A stretch of DNA of 64,000 nt from Hyphomicrobiales bacterium (GTDB taxonomy: Bacteria; Pseudomonadota; Alphaproteobacteria; Rhizobiales; Xanthobacteraceae), in NCBI GenBank assembly GCA_017305665.1, contig JAFKKH010000007.1, positions 295,292 through 359,291 on the forward strand, given 5' to 3'. The translations under genes were made by a program, and so were the position numbers. Positions 32,838 through 42,455 of this stretch are shown in pieces (position 1 is the stretch's first letter; the number at the start of each line of letters is the position of its first letter). The notes under the pieces were generated by a model, which was not told the DNA's origin, did no database searches, and saw nothing but the letters and a program-made list of their open reading frames with translations.

Positions 32838-35678
32838 CTATTCAGCCGCCGTCCGGATCTCGATCCTCTCGGCGCGAGCCGCGCAGAACTTGAACTCCGG
32901 AATCTTGCCGAATGGGTCGAGCGCCGGATTGGTTAAGAGGTTCGCAGCCGCCTCCGCGTAACAGAACGGCATGAAAACCATGTTCTCTGGAACGTCGCGA
33001 TCGGCACGAACCTTCACCTCGACCGCTCCCCGACGCGTCTCAAGGCGGATAAAGTCGCCGGGACTAAGGCCCTTTTTCCGCATGTCCCTCGGCGTCATGA
33101 ACGCGACCGCCTCCGGCTCGATCTGGTCAAGTGTCTGGGCGCGACGCGTCATCGATCCTGTGTGCCAGTGTTCAAGAATGCGCCCGGTTGACAACACCAT
33201 CGGATATTCATCGTCAGGCAATTCGTCCGGCGGGATTACCTTTGCCGGCACGATCTTGCCACGGCCATTTTCGGTGGGGAATCCCGTGGTGAAGATGATC
33301 TCGTTGCCAGGCTTGTCCGGATCGTCGACCGGATAGGTCATGGCCCCTTCGCGAACCAGTCGATCCCACGTGATGTTGTTCAGGGACGGCATGAGCTGGG
33401 CCATCTCGGTGAAGACCTCTCCTGGTCCCGAATAATTCCACGGCAGTCCCATTCGCTTGCCGATCTCCTGGATGATCCAGAGATCCTGCCGCGCATCGCC
33501 GGGCGGTTTGATTACTTCACGCGCCAGTTGCACACGCCGATCGGTGTTCGTGAAGGAGCCGGATTTCTCGGCGAACGCCGAAGCCGGCAGAATGACGTCG
33601 GCATGAAAGGCGGTCTCGGTGACAAAAAGATCCTGCACAACCAGATGGTCGAGCTTGGCCAGCGCATCTCGCGCATGTTGCAGATCAGGATCCGACATCG
33701 CAGGATTTTCACCCTCGACGTACATGCCGTGGATTTCACCGGCGTGGATCGCATTCATGATCTCGACGACGGTCAGGCCGCGCTCGGGATCGAGCTCCTG
33801 TCCCCACAGCTTTTCGAAGGCGCCGCGCATGTCGTCGCGGCCGACCGGCTGATAATCTGGTAGAAACATCGGGATCAGGCCGGCGTCGGAAGCGCCCTGC
33901 ACGTTGTTCTGTCCACGGAGCGGGTGCAAGCCAGTGCCGGGGCGGCCGACCTGGCCGGTGATCAGCGCCAGCGCGATCAAACAGCGCGCGTTGTCAGTGC
34001 CATGCACGTGCTGGCTGATGCCCATTCCCCAGAAGATGATCGACGACTTGGCCTGCGCGTAGGCACGCGCGACTTCCCGCAAGGTCTCGGCAGGAATGCC
34101 GCAAATTGGGGCCATCTTCTCCGGCGTAAACTCGACAATCTTCGCCTTCAGCTCATCGTAGCCTTCGGTATAGCCGGCGATGTATTGATCGTCGGTCAGG
34201 CCTTCCGTGATGATGGTGTGGATCATCGCGTTCAGCATCGCGACGTCGCTTCCCGGCTTGAATGCGAGGTGCTTCGTTGCATACCGGGAGAGCGTCTGCC
34301 GCCGGGGGTCCATCACGTAAAGTTTCGCACCACGTTTGGTGGCGTTCTTGATGAAGGTCGCGGCAACCGGATGGTTGACTGTCGGATTCGCACCGATCAC
34401 CCAGATAACCTCCGCGTCTGCCGCTGCCGAGAACGGAGCTGACACGGCACCCGAACTAAGCCCCTCGAACAACGCGGCAACCGATGACGCGTGACACAAC
34501 CGCGTACAATGATCTACATTGTTCGAGCCAAAACCGGTGCGGACCAGTTTCTGGAACAGGTAAGCCTCTTCGTTCGAGCCCTTCGCCGAGCCGAATCCAG
34601 CGAGCGCTTTCGATCCCTTCTCGTCGCGGATTTTTCTCAGGCCATTCGCTGCGATATCAAGTGCCTCCTCCCAGGAGGCTTCACGGAAATGCGTATACGG
34701 GTTCGCCGGGTCGACCTGATCATAGGCGTCTTTCTTGACGCCCGGCAGCCGCACCAGCGGCTTCGTCAGCCGGTTGGGATGATGGATGTAATCGAAGCCG
34801 AAGCGCCCCTTGACGCAGAGCCGGTTGTGGTTTGCCGGACCATCGCGGCCTTCAGCATAGATCACCTTCTCGTCCTTGATCTGATAGGTGACCTGGCAGC
34901 CGACGCCGCAATACGGGCACAACGAGTCGACCTTCCGGTCGGCGTAGGTTACACGCGTCTGCTTGTCATCGAGCATGACCGCCGGCATCAACGCTCCCGT
35001 CGGGCAGGCCTGGACGCACTCTCCACACGCGACGCAAGTCGACTCTCCCATCGGATCGTCGAAGTCGAACACGATCTTGGAGTCGTGGTTGCGATACGCC
35101 ATGCCGATGACGTCGTTGACCTGCACTTCGCGGCAGGCCCGCACACACAGGCCGCATTGGATGCAGGCGTCCAGATTGACACGCATCGCCGGATGACTGG
35201 CATCGCCATGCCAGCGCTCGGCCGCGGGAAATCGGCTTTCGGTCACGCCGATCTTCTCGGCCCAGTGCCAGAATTTGGAATCCGGGTCATGGGAGATTTC
35301 CCGCGCCGGCTGATCGGCCACGAGCAGTTCCATGACCATCTTCTGCGCGGAGACGGCACGCTGGCTTGCGGATTTTACTTTCATGCCGACGGTCGGCGTC
35401 CGCTTGCAGGAAGCCGCCAGCACGCGTTCGCCCTCGATCTCGACCATGCAAGCACGGCAATTGCCGTCCGGCCGATAATCCGGAGCCGGCGAGTAGCAGA
35501 GGTGCGGAATCTCGGTGCCTTGGCGCTTGGCGACCTGCCAGATCGTTTCTCCAGCGCGCGCCTCAACTTGTTGTCCGTCAAGCTCGAAGGCGATCACCTG
35601 AGGACCGCCCCCTTTACCGTTGACCTCCTTGACATCCTGACCATGGCCCTTCGGCGGTACGTTCTGATCGTTGCTCAT
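32838..35678 (-). CDS. fdsA: NAD-dependent formate dehydrogenase catalytic alpha subunit
   Basis: A 946-residue molybdo/tungsto-bis-MGD enzyme that oxidises formate to CO2. An N-terminal [2Fe-2S] ferredoxin domain carries Cys61, 74, 77 and 91. Next come two [4Fe-4S] motifs (CIQCGLCVRAC at 172-182, CVACGECVQAC at 215-225) and the [4Fe-4S] site CPYCGVGC (254-261) that begins the molybdopterin domain. The Mo/W ligand is cysteine, Cys395 in CTRLCHASSV, not selenocysteine. A C-terminal MGD-binding domain (MVLSTGRILEHWHTGSMTRR) completes it. The enzyme is cytosolic and passes electrons to FdsB for NAD reduction. It lies 36 bp after the fused FdsGB gene. A small FdsD subunit is not found downstream. 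Confidence 0.93.
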   Translation of the reverse strand: MSNDQNVPPKGHGQDVKEVNGKGGGPQVIAFELDGQQVEARAGETIWQVAKRQGTEIPHLCYSPAPDYRPDGNCRACMVEIEGERVLAASCKRTPTVGMKVKSASQRAVSAQKMVMELLVADQPAREISHDPDSKFWHWAEKIGVTESRFPAAERWHGDASHPAMRVNLDACIQCGLCVRACREVQVNDVIGMAYRNHDSKIVFDFDDPMGESTCVACGECVQACPTGALMPAVMLDDKQTRVTYADRKVDSLCPYCGVGCQVTYQIKDEKVIYAEGRDGPANHNRLCVKGRFGFDYIHHPNRLTKPLVRLPGVKKDAYDQVDPANPYTHFREASWEEALDIAANGLRKIRDEKGSKALAGFGSAKGSNEEAYLFQKLVRTGFGSNNVDHCTRLCHASSVAALFEGLSSGAVSAPFSAAADAEVIWVIGANPTVNHPVAATFIKNATKRGAKLYVMDPRRQTLSRYATKHLAFKPGSDVAMLNAMIHTIITEGLTDDQYIAGYTEGYDELKAKIVEFTPEKMAPICGIPAETLREVARAYAQAKSSIIFWGMGISQHVHGTDNARCLIALALITGQVGRPGTGLHPLRGQNNVQGASDAGLIPMFLPDYQPVGRDDMRGAFEKLWGQELDPERGLTVVEIMNAIHAGEIHGMYVEGENPAMSDPDLQHARDALAKLDHLVVQDLFVTETAFHADVILPASAFAEKSGSFTNTDRRVQLAREVIKPPGDARQDLWIIQEIGKRMGLPWNYSGPGEVFTEMAQLMPSLNNITWDRLVREGAMTYPVDDPDKPGNEIIFTTGFPTENGRGKIVPAKVIPPDELPDDEYPMVLSTGRILEHWHTGSMTRRAQTLDQIEPEAVAFMTPRDMRKKGLSPGDFIRLETRRGAVEVKVRADRDVPENMVFMPFCYAEAAANLLTNPALDPFGKIPEFKFCAARAERIEIRTAAE

Positions 35679-35714
35679 ACGAAACCTCGTCGGAATTCGC
35701 TATGTTCAGCACGC

Positions 35715-37424
35715 TTATTCAGCGGCCTGACGCGGACGGAATCCGTCCGGAAAATACTTGATCACAGACGTGAGCGGATTCGACGCCGCCTGACCAAGAC
35801 CGCAGATCGATGCATCGCGCATCGCCTGACTCAACTGGTCGAGCAATTCCTCGTTCCAGACAGGCTGCTGCATCAGCAGCGCTGCCTTCTCGGTTCCCGA
35901 GCGGCACGGCGTGCATTGTCCGCAACTTTCGTCCTCGAAGAACTTCATCAGATTGAGTGCGGCATCCCGGACATCATCGGCCTGCGACAGGACGACGACC
36001 GCAGCCGAGCCGATGAAACATCCGTACTTCTCAAGTGTGCCGAAATCGAGCGGGATGTCATCCATTGACGCCGGCAAAATCCCGCCTGATGCACCGCCGG
36101 GAAGATAGGCCTGAAGGGTATGGCCATCCGCCATGCCGCCGCAGAACTCATCGATCAGTTCGCGCAGGGTGATGCCGGCTGGCGCAAGCTTGACGCCGGG
36201 ATTCTTGACGCGGCCCGACACAGAAAAGCTTCGCAAGCCTTGGCGCTCGTTCCGGCCGTGGCTCTTCCACCAGCCCGCGCCCTTCTCGACGATGTCGCGA
36301 ACCCACCACAACGTCTCAATGTTGTTGATCAGCGTCGGCAGGCCGAACAGTCCAACCTGGAATGGATAAGGCGGCTTGTGCCTGGGCAAGCCACGCTTGC
36401 CTTCGATACTCTCAAGCAGCGACGATTCCTCGCCGCAGATATAAGCCCCGGCGCCACGCCGCAGGTGCAACGTAGGGCCTCCCGGCGGGAGTTTAGCAAT
36501 CTCGCGAGCAAGGATCTCCCGGCAGGCCGGGTATTCGTCCCGGATATAGATGTAGATTTCCGGAGCTTCGACCACATGCGCTCCGATCAACATGCCTTCG
36601 AGGAAGCGATGGGGATCGCGCTCAAGGTAGTACCGGTCCTTGAACGTGCCGGGCTCGCCTTCGTCGCCGTTGACCGCCATCAACCGTGGACCGGGCTCGC
36701 CGAGCACCGCGCGCCATTTGCGCCCGGTCGGAAAACCCGCGCCGCCGAGACCGCGAAGAGACGCATCGTCGAGCGCCTTTAGAAGTTCCTCTCTCGGCAA
36801 ATCGCCCGTACGGACGCGTTCAAGGAGCTTGTATCCGCCGTCCGCCACGTAAGCGTCGTAGTCGACGTAAGGCGGAAGATGCGTATGCGTATCGCCACGC
36901 TTCGCGGTTTCGAGCACGCTCGTCACAACCGCATGATCGACGAAATTGTGCCCGACTTCGGCAACCGGTGCCGTATCGCAACGGCCGACACAGGGAGCAC
37001 GCACGACGCGGATTCCCGGACCAGCCGTATTTTGAAGATCCTTCAACAATTTCTCACCACCCAGCATCGCGCAGGTGAGCGAGTCACAAACGCGGATCGT
37101 GAGCGGCAGAACATTCGGCTCGCCTTCCTTCACAATGTCGAAGTGCGCGTAGAAGGTGGCCGTCTCGAAGACCTCGGCGAACGACAGTTTCATCTCGTCC
37201 GCGAGCGCGGCGAGATGTGCCGCCGAAATCTGACGATACGTATCCTGGATCAGGTGGAGATGCTCGATCAGCAGATCGCGCCGTCTCGGCCGGTCACCGA
37301 GCAGAGTCTCGATTTCCTGCAGGGCGATCGGATCGACTTGCCGTCCCTTTGGCGTGGGCTTGGCACGCTTCCGGCCTTGGCCAGGATGCTCGAAGGCGCG
37401 CACTTTTTGGACGTCTTGACTCAT
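35715..37424 (-). CDS. fdsB: Formate dehydrogenase fused gamma-beta subunit (NuoE-NuoF like)
   Basis: A 569-residue fusion. Residues about 30-175 are the 24-kDa NuoE/FdsG-like [2Fe-2S] domain (Cys113, 118, 145, 149). The remainder is the 51-kDa NuoF/FdsB-like subunit, with the FMN site RGLGGAGFPTGRKW, NADH-binding GAGAYICGEESSLL, and [4Fe-4S] cysteines in ESCGQCTPCRSGTEK plus a later Cys in ASICGLGQ. In Rhodobacter these are two genes, fdsG and fdsB. It takes electrons from FdsA and reduces NAD. ATG 37424 is preferred to an in-frame TTG at 37463, though neither has a strong ribosome site. It is downstream of tusA and moeA in one leftward operon. Confidence 0.9.
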   Translation of the reverse strand: MSQDVQKVRAFEHPGQGRKRAKPTPKGRQVDPIALQEIETLLGDRPRRRDLLIEHLHLIQDTYRQISAAHLAALADEMKLSFAEVFETATFYAHFDIVKEGEPNVLPLTIRVCDSLTCAMLGGEKLLKDLQNTAGPGIRVVRAPCVGRCDTAPVAEVGHNFVDHAVVTSVLETAKRGDTHTHLPPYVDYDAYVADGGYKLLERVRTGDLPREELLKALDDASLRGLGGAGFPTGRKWRAVLGEPGPRLMAVNGDEGEPGTFKDRYYLERDPHRFLEGMLIGAHVVEAPEIYIYIRDEYPACREILAREIAKLPPGGPTLHLRRGAGAYICGEESSLLESIEGKRGLPRHKPPYPFQVGLFGLPTLINNIETLWWVRDIVEKGAGWWKSHGRNERQGLRSFSVSGRVKNPGVKLAPAGITLRELIDEFCGGMADGHTLQAYLPGGASGGILPASMDDIPLDFGTLEKYGCFIGSAAVVVLSQADDVRDAALNLMKFFEDESCGQCTPCRSGTEKAALLMQQPVWNEELLDQLSQAMRDASICGLGQAASNPLTSVIKYFPDGFRPRQAAE

Positions 37425-37554
37425 GGAACCCGGTCTTTCCGCAGATTTGGGCTGGTCAATCAAACTCTAATCTCTGGCATGCCAGAGGCAAGAGAATTTA
37501 GAACTAGTCCAAACGGAACGTGCCGGTCATTTCGCCGCAAGACGCGGATATTCA

Positions 37555-37800
37555 TTAATGATTTTCAATTGATCGATCGGTTTTTTCGATCAAAAAGACG
37601 ATCTTGCGCTCGTCGCGCTGAACGACCTCGACGGCGTCGCCGGTTTCGCGGATCAGGTTTGGGATGTCGATAATCGACAGCGGATCGGTGCAGTGCACTT
37701 CGAGAAAGTCACCCGGTGGGGTCGATTTCAGCGCCTTGCGCGTCTTGAGAGCCGGTAGCGGACATTTAAGACCCGTCAGGTCGAGCTTGGTCGTGGTCAT
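37555..37800 (-). CDS. TusA-family sulfur carrier protein
   Basis: An 81-residue SirA/TusA-fold protein with the active-site CPxP motif (LKCPLPAL, Cys at about residue 13) and the usual C-terminal region ETGDAVEVVQRDERKIVFLIEK. TusA relays persulfide sulfur from cysteine desulfurase to tRNA thiolation or cofactor enzymes. It sits between moeA (11 bp upstream) and the FDH genes. With fdhD divergent nearby, a role in supplying sulfur to the terminal sulfido ligand of the formate dehydrogenase cofactor is a reasonable inference. Confidence 0.86.
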   Translation of the reverse strand: MTTTKLDLTGLKCPLPALKTRKALKSTPPGDFLEVHCTDPLSIIDIPNLIRETGDAVEVVQRDERKIVFLIEKTDRSIENH

Positions 37801-37811
37801 CGTGACCTATT

Positions 37812-39065
37812 CTACAACATATCGGCGTAGCTGAGAAAGCCGACACTATCGCCGGGCTCGACCTTGACGATGGATTCGCCAAGCTCAACCAGCCCATCGG
37901 TCTCGATCAGCGAAGACAGAAGACCGGCACCCTCACGGGGGAATTTAACCGCCTCCAGCGAACCATCCGCCGCCGTCCGAAGCGAGGCACGAACGTACTC
38001 GCGCCGCCCGCTCTTCTTCTTATAGCTGAAGGCCGCCCGAACCGGCAGGGGCCGTAACGGAGTCGGTGTCGCTCCCGAAAGCGCCAGCACCGTGGGACGA
38101 ACGACGTGAACGAACGTCACGAAACTCGCCACGGGATTGCCCGGCAAGCCCACGAGCGGCGTACCGTCGATGATTCCCATCGCCACCGGGCGCCCCGGCT
38201 TGATCGCCATCCGCCACAAAACCAATGAGCCAACATCCTCGACGCCGGCCTTCACATGGTCCTCCTCACCGGTCGAGACGCCACCCGTTGTCACGATGAG
38301 ATCATACTGCTGCGCGACCTGCTTCAGAGCCGACGCGAGCGATACGCGCTCGTCGCGCAGGATACCAAGATCACCGACATCGCAATCAAGCCGCCGTAAC
38401 ATCGCCATCAGCATGAAGCGGTTGGAATCGAACAGTTGCGCGTCGGCGCGAGGGGTTCCAGGTGCGGCCAGTTCGTCGCCGGTCGAGAACACCCCCACCC
38501 TGAGACGCCGCACCACGTCGAGCGTTGTCAGTCCAAACGCCGCAGCGACGGCGATGTCCTGGGGGCGCAGGCGCCGGCCGGCCGCCAACGCGACGTGACC
38601 GGGTCGGATGTCTTCCCCCGCGGGACGCACGTTGGCACCGGCCTTCAGCCCAGGCGGCAGCACGACCCGTCCGGCGTCATCGATCCGGACGTCTTCCTGC
38701 ATGAAGACCGTGTCGGTGCCAGCAGGCATCGGCGCACCGGTGAAAATCCGCACAGCATGGCCGGACTGAGCAGCCTGCGCCGACGCTCCGGCCTGAGCGC
38801 GTCCGCTGACTGGAAGGACCCTCTCGCGGTCCCGCGGAAGCTCCTCGGCAGGCACCGCATATCCATCGACAGCAGAGTTCATGAACGGCGGCAATGGCAA
38901 GGGCGCGACGACATCGCTCGCGAGGATGCGGCCGTCGGCCTCGACCAGACCAGCGGCCTCTGTTTCCGCAATGGGCCTTACACGCGACGCAATGATCGCA
39001 ATGGCCTCATCGACCGACATCATCGGACCGCCGAAGGCGAAACAATCGTCGGAAAGCTGCGCCAT
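37812..39065 (-). CDS. moeA: Molybdopterin molybdenumtransferase MoeA
   Basis: A 417-residue MoeA that inserts molybdate (or tungstate) into adenylated molybdopterin. Canonical motifs are present: NSAVDGYAVP in domain I, PGTD and HAVRIFTGAP in domain II, VGVFSTGDELAAPG and TTGGVSTGEEDHVK in the catalytic domain, and GLPGNPVASFVTF. Length and order match E. coli MoeA (411 aa). It starts the leftward operon moeA-tusA-fdsGB-fdsA, 66 bp from the divergent fdhD, so cofactor maturation is co-expressed with formate dehydrogenase. Confidence 0.9.
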   Translation of the reverse strand: MAQLSDDCFAFGGPMMSVDEAIAIIASRVRPIAETEAAGLVEADGRILASDVVAPLPLPPFMNSAVDGYAVPAEELPRDRERVLPVSGRAQAGASAQAAQSGHAVRIFTGAPMPAGTDTVFMQEDVRIDDAGRVVLPPGLKAGANVRPAGEDIRPGHVALAAGRRLRPQDIAVAAAFGLTTLDVVRRLRVGVFSTGDELAAPGTPRADAQLFDSNRFMLMAMLRRLDCDVGDLGILRDERVSLASALKQVAQQYDLIVTTGGVSTGEEDHVKAGVEDVGSLVLWRMAIKPGRPVAMGIIDGTPLVGLPGNPVASFVTFVHVVRPTVLALSGATPTPLRPLPVRAAFSYKKKSGRREYVRASLRTAADGSLEAVKFPREGAGLLSSLIETDGLVELGESIVKVEPGDSVGFLSYADML

Positions 39066-39131
39066 GGACTTCTCAACCCTCGGTCAGTGACGAGCGGGCA
39101 TTGACCGTGCTTATATCCTAGCCGTCGCCAT

Positions 39132-40040
39132 GTGAACCCTTGCGGACGCCCAATCTTGACCGATCCAATCGCTGCTCCCCTGATCGTACCCAATCCCGAC
39201 GACCCGCGATTGACCGAACGTGTCACAGGCATCGACCAGACCGGCGCGCGGACAGAGATCAAGGTTCCGGTCGAACGCCCGCTGACGCTATATCTGAACG
39301 CGCAGGAGATCGTCACAATGATGACGATCAATGACTATCCCGAGTATCTGGCGCTCGGCTACCTGCTGAATCAGAACATGCTCAAGTACGACGATATCGT
39401 CACTGAGGTCGAATATGACGATGACCTCCAGGTGGTCGTCGTGCGTACCGCGCATCACACGAATTTTGAGGCCAAGCTCAAGAAACGTACTCAGACGTCA
39501 GGCTGCGCACAGGGAACCGCCTTCGGCGACCTGCTCGAAGCCGTCGAGAAGGTGGCGCTTCCGAAGGCCGAGCTGCGGACATCCTGGCTCTATCGGATGA
39601 CCCACACGATCAACACCATGCCATCACTCTACCTGGAGGCCGGTGCGATTCACGGCTGCGTCCTGTGCAAGGAAAGCGAACCCGTTTGCTACACCGAGGA
39701 CGTAGGCCGACACAACGCGGTCGACAAGATCGCAGGCTGGATATACCGCCACGACGTCGATCCCACCGACAAGATCCTCTACACCACCGGGCGGCTCACC
39801 TCCGAAATGGTGATCAAGACGGTCCGGATGGGCATACCGATCCTCGTCTCCCGCTCCGGATTCACGGCGTGGGGGGTCGATCTTGCGCGGCAAGTCGGAC
39901 TGACGTTGGTAGGACGCGCTCGCGGCAAACGCTTCATCGCGCTTTCGGGTGAGGAGCGGATCGTCTACGACCAGAACCTCGACTATGTCGAAGAGGAATC
40001 CGCACGACACAAGCGGAAGAGTGAAAGCGGCGATGACTGA
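39132..40040 (+). CDS. fdhD: Formate dehydrogenase accessory sulfurtransferase FdhD
   Basis: A 302-residue FdhD/FdsC homologue, the chaperone that binds bis-MGD and transfers sulfur to it for formate dehydrogenase activity. The conserved [26 protein letters not shown] region contains the CxxC sulfur-carrying cysteines (about residues 177-180) and the DVGRHNA motif. [24 protein letters not shown] follows. The frame begins at GTG 39132; the nearby ATG at 39130 is out of frame. It is divergent from the FDH operon and followed after eight bases by mobA. Confidence 0.92.
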   Translation: MNPCGRPILTDPIAAPLIVPNPDDPRLTERVTGIDQTGARTEIKVPVERPLTLYLNAQEIVTMMTINDYPEYLALGYLLNQNMLKYDDIVTEVEYDDDLQVVVVRTAHHTNFEAKLKKRTQTSGCAQGTAFGDLLEAVEKVALPKAELRTSWLYRMTHTINTMPSLYLEAGAIHGCVLCKESEPVCYTEDVGRHNAVDKIAGWIYRHDVDPTDKILYTTGRLTSEMVIKTVRMGIPILVSRSGFTAWGVDLARQVGLTLVGRARGKRFIALSGEERIVYDQNLDYVEEESARHKRKSESGDD

Positions 40041-40048
40041 GATTTCTG

Positions 40049-40666
40049 ATGACTGAGGTTCCTGGCGTCGTGCTTGCTGGCGGCCTCGCGCGGCGGATGG
40101 GCGGCGGCGACAAGCCGATGCGCAAGATTGCCGGCAAGACCATCCTTGAACGCGTCATCGCACGCCTGGCGCCGCAGTGCACCGAATTGATCATCAATGC
40201 GAACGGCGATCCGGCGCGTTTCGCCAGCTTTGGCCTTCCAGTAATCCCGGACGACCTCGCCGACTATCCGGGCCCACTCGCCGGCATCCTTGCTGCGCTC
40301 GATTGGACTGCCGCGAACCGGCCCGGCACAAGATGGATTCTGAGCGCGGCGGGAGATTGCCCGTTCCTGCCGCGCGATCTCGCATCCCGGCTGGAGGCAG
40401 CACGCGCCGCGCAGGATGCCGAACTCGCAGTCGCCGCATCTGGCCAGCAGACGCATCCCGTTGTCGGCCTCTGGAGCGTACGGCTACGCCACGAATTGCG
40501 CGAGGCGCTTGTTGTCGAAGGTTTGCGCAAGATCGATCGCTGGACGTCACGCTATCCAATTGCCACCGTGACCTGGTCGACTGAACCGCTGGACCCATTC
40601 TTCAATGCCAACACCATCGACGACATAGCGGAAGCTGACCGTCTTGCTGCGCTCGATGGTGGATGA
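40049..40666 (+). CDS. mobA: Molybdenum cofactor guanylyltransferase MobA
   Basis: A 205-residue MobA that adds GMP from GTP to Moco, giving the guanine-dinucleotide form used by formate dehydrogenase. The nucleotide-binding motif [17 protein letters not shown] is at the N-terminus, and [15 protein letters not shown] holds the metal-binding Asp. Length is typical (190-215 aa). It lies eight bases downstream of fdhD, so the two are co-transcribed. Confidence 0.92.
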   Translation: MTEVPGVVLAGGLARRMGGGDKPMRKIAGKTILERVIARLAPQCTELIINANGDPARFASFGLPVIPDDLADYPGPLAGILAALDWTAANRPGTRWILSAAGDCPFLPRDLASRLEAARAAQDAELAVAASGQQTHPVVGLWSVRLRHELREALVVEGLRKIDRWTSRYPIATVTWSTEPLDPFFNANTIDDIAEADRLAALDGG

Positions 40667-40695
40667 AGGAAATTCACGCCGAGGACAAAGTCACC

Positions 40696-41016
40696 TCAAA
40701 GCATGTTCAAAAGACTGATCAAGCGCGAATCCGAGATCCAATAGATCGTGGTCTGCCCGTCCTTGCGGGAGCCGACCAGTTTTTCCGTGGTCAGTTTGGC
40801 CAGATGAGCCGATAGCGCGGATCGACTGACGCCGACCGCCTCAACGAGATCGCCCGCCTTCATCTCGTCATTCTCCATCAAATGATAGAGGATGAGCAGA
40901 CGGGTTTCGTTGCCGAGCGCGCTGAACATGCGGGAGAGCGTTGGCGCACGCGCAGAAAGAAAGGCCGATGCGGGCCGATATTTTCGGATCCCATCTCGAC
41001 GACTGGCGAGGCTCAT
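40696..41016 (-). CDS. ArsR/SmtB-type winged-helix regulator
   Basis: A small (about 106 aa) winged helix-turn-helix protein with the ArsR core MFSALGNETRLLILYHLMENDEMKAG, recognition helix VSRSALSAHLAKLTTEKLV and wing GQTTIYWI. Metal-binding cysteines of SmtB/ArsR are absent, so any effector is not bound by the classic ELCVCDL motif. The start is uncertain: ATG 41016 was taken, a TTG at 41058 or the ATG beginning MFSAL are alternatives. It is convergent with mobA and divergent from the MoeA-like gene at 41281, so it may regulate the tungstate/MoeA genes (inference). Confidence 0.72.
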   Translation of the reverse strand: MSLASRRDGIRKYRPASAFLSARAPTLSRMFSALGNETRLLILYHLMENDEMKAGDLVEAVGVSRSALSAHLAKLTTEKLVGSRKDGQTTIYWISDSRLISLLNML

Positions 41017-41280
41017 TAACGATCCGACGATGGCTACGTTTGTGGCGCGACTCAGCAAATGTCCTATCGCGCGAAGCGGCCATTATAGAGGCTGATCACC
41101 GCCTCACTTTCAGAAATTTCTCGGATCGCGTGGCTGTCAGAATTCCAAAAGCTATCCCCTGCTTCGCTGTTGCAACAAGGTTGCAGAACAACGCGACAAA
41201 CGATATTCAGTATAACACATTGATATATATAATATATTTTTGTACATTACGTGTACTGACCTTGTCACCTGCAGACGCCG

Positions 41281-42444
41281 GTGATTAAAGACCAGACGAA
41301 TTCCGCAAATTTCAGCCAGCCGGCGTCCAGATTTGCCATGCAGGGCATCGAACAGATCATCACGAAGCTGACGCCGCTCGCGGACGTTTTCGCGCTGCTC
41401 AACGAGTTCGCGGAGCCGGTTGCCGTACAGGACATCGCTGTCGGTGATGCCGTACGCAAAGTCCTCGCCGCCGATATCAAAGCTGCATCACGTCCCGTGC
41501 GGGCCGTGGCATTGACCGACGGCTGGGCTATTTCCGCCGCAGACGTGGCGGACGCCAGCGGCTATGCGGCCGTCACCCTCGGTAAAAATGCGACATATGT
41601 CGAAACCGGCGACGACATGCCGCCGGGCACCGATGCAGTCTTGCCGCCTGACGCTGTCGTCATGCGCGGTTCAAGCGCCGAAGCGGTTGCAAGCGTTGCC
41701 TCCGGCGACGGCACCCTCGCACCGGGCGGCGACGTCGAGGCGACAAAACCTCTTTACGTGGCCGGGCAGAGCTTGCGCGCTACGGATGTCACGGTACTTG
41801 CAGCGCTCGATATTGCTGATATCAGCGCGCGCGTCCCGCGCATATCGATCGTCGCCGCGCGCGAGGATTTACGCCTCGCACCCGCAGTTCAGTTCATTGC
41901 ACGCGACTGTGCGGCGCAGGGCGCGACTGCACAGTTGTGCAATGGCACCAGCCTCGAAAAGATCCTGGATGCGAACGATGCCGATGCTGTCGTGATCGTT
42001 GGCGGCTCGGGCAGCGGCGGACGCGATCGTAGCGTCGTTGCGCTGGCGCACGCCGGACGCGTCCTATGTCACGGCATCGGCATCAGCCCCGGCCAAAGCA
42101 CCGCACTCGGTACGATCCGGGGCCGGCTTGTGCTGATCGTACCGGGGCGGCTCGATGCGGCGATGGCAGCGTGGCTGCTGATCGGACGGCGCCTACTCGA
42201 TCGGCTTTCCGGGAACACCGATATGGCGACCGGCGCGCGCTGTCGGCTGACACGGAAAGTGACGTCCACCATCGGCGTCTGCGAGTTCGTGCCCGTACGG
42301 GAGACGAAGAGCGAGGCCGTTCCGCTGGGCGGCCGCTATCTGCCGCTGTCCGTACTGGCCCGTTCAACCGGCTATATCGTCGTCCCGCCTGACAGCGAAG
42401 GCCACGCCGCCGGCAGCGAGGTCGCCATTCACCGCTGGCCGTAG
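41281..42444 (+). CDS. Degenerate MoeA-like protein
   Basis: A 387-residue protein aligned along the MoeA fold but with altered motifs. DGYA becomes TDGWAIS, the STGDE loop is missing (IVAAREDLRLAP in its place), GGxSxGxxD becomes GGSGSGGRDRS, and GLPGNP becomes IVPGRLDAAMAAW. The N-terminal domain I/II pattern (PPGTDAVLPPDAVV) is kept. A catalytic metal insertase is therefore doubtful; it may bind molybdopterin, act as a partner of the next gene, or serve tungsten specificity. The start appears to be GTG 41281 with weak ribosome-site evidence. It follows an AT-rich 220-bp region divergent from the ArsR gene and precedes the MoeA-fusion gene by 11 bp. Confidence 0.7.
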   Translation: MIKDQTNSANFSQPASRFAMQGIEQIITKLTPLADVFALLNEFAEPVAVQDIAVGDAVRKVLAADIKAASRPVRAVALTDGWAISAADVADASGYAAVTLGKNATYVETGDDMPPGTDAVLPPDAVVMRGSSAEAVASVASGDGTLAPGGDVEATKPLYVAGQSLRATDVTVLAALDIADISARVPRISIVAAREDLRLAPAVQFIARDCAAQGATAQLCNGTSLEKILDANDADAVVIVGGSGSGGRDRSVVALAHAGRVLCHGIGISPGQSTALGTIRGRLVLIVPGRLDAAMAAWLLIGRRLLDRLSGNTDMATGARCRLTRKVTSTIGVCEFVPVRETKSEAVPLGGRYLPLSVLARSTGYIVVPPDSEGHAAGSEVAIHRWP

Positions 42445-42455
42445 TAGAAGCGCTC

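Noticed and set aside
34491-36068. A 525-codon plus-strand frame opposite fdsA and fdsGB
   Set aside because: Long only because the minus-strand gene is GC-rich; it lacks a ribosome site and crosses two clear genes.
41200-41260. AT-rich stretch before the MoeA-like gene as a ModE box or riboswitch
   Set aside because: It is A/T repetitive but shows no good ModE dyad (CGTTATATA halves) and no molybdenum-cofactor RNA fold that I could recognise.
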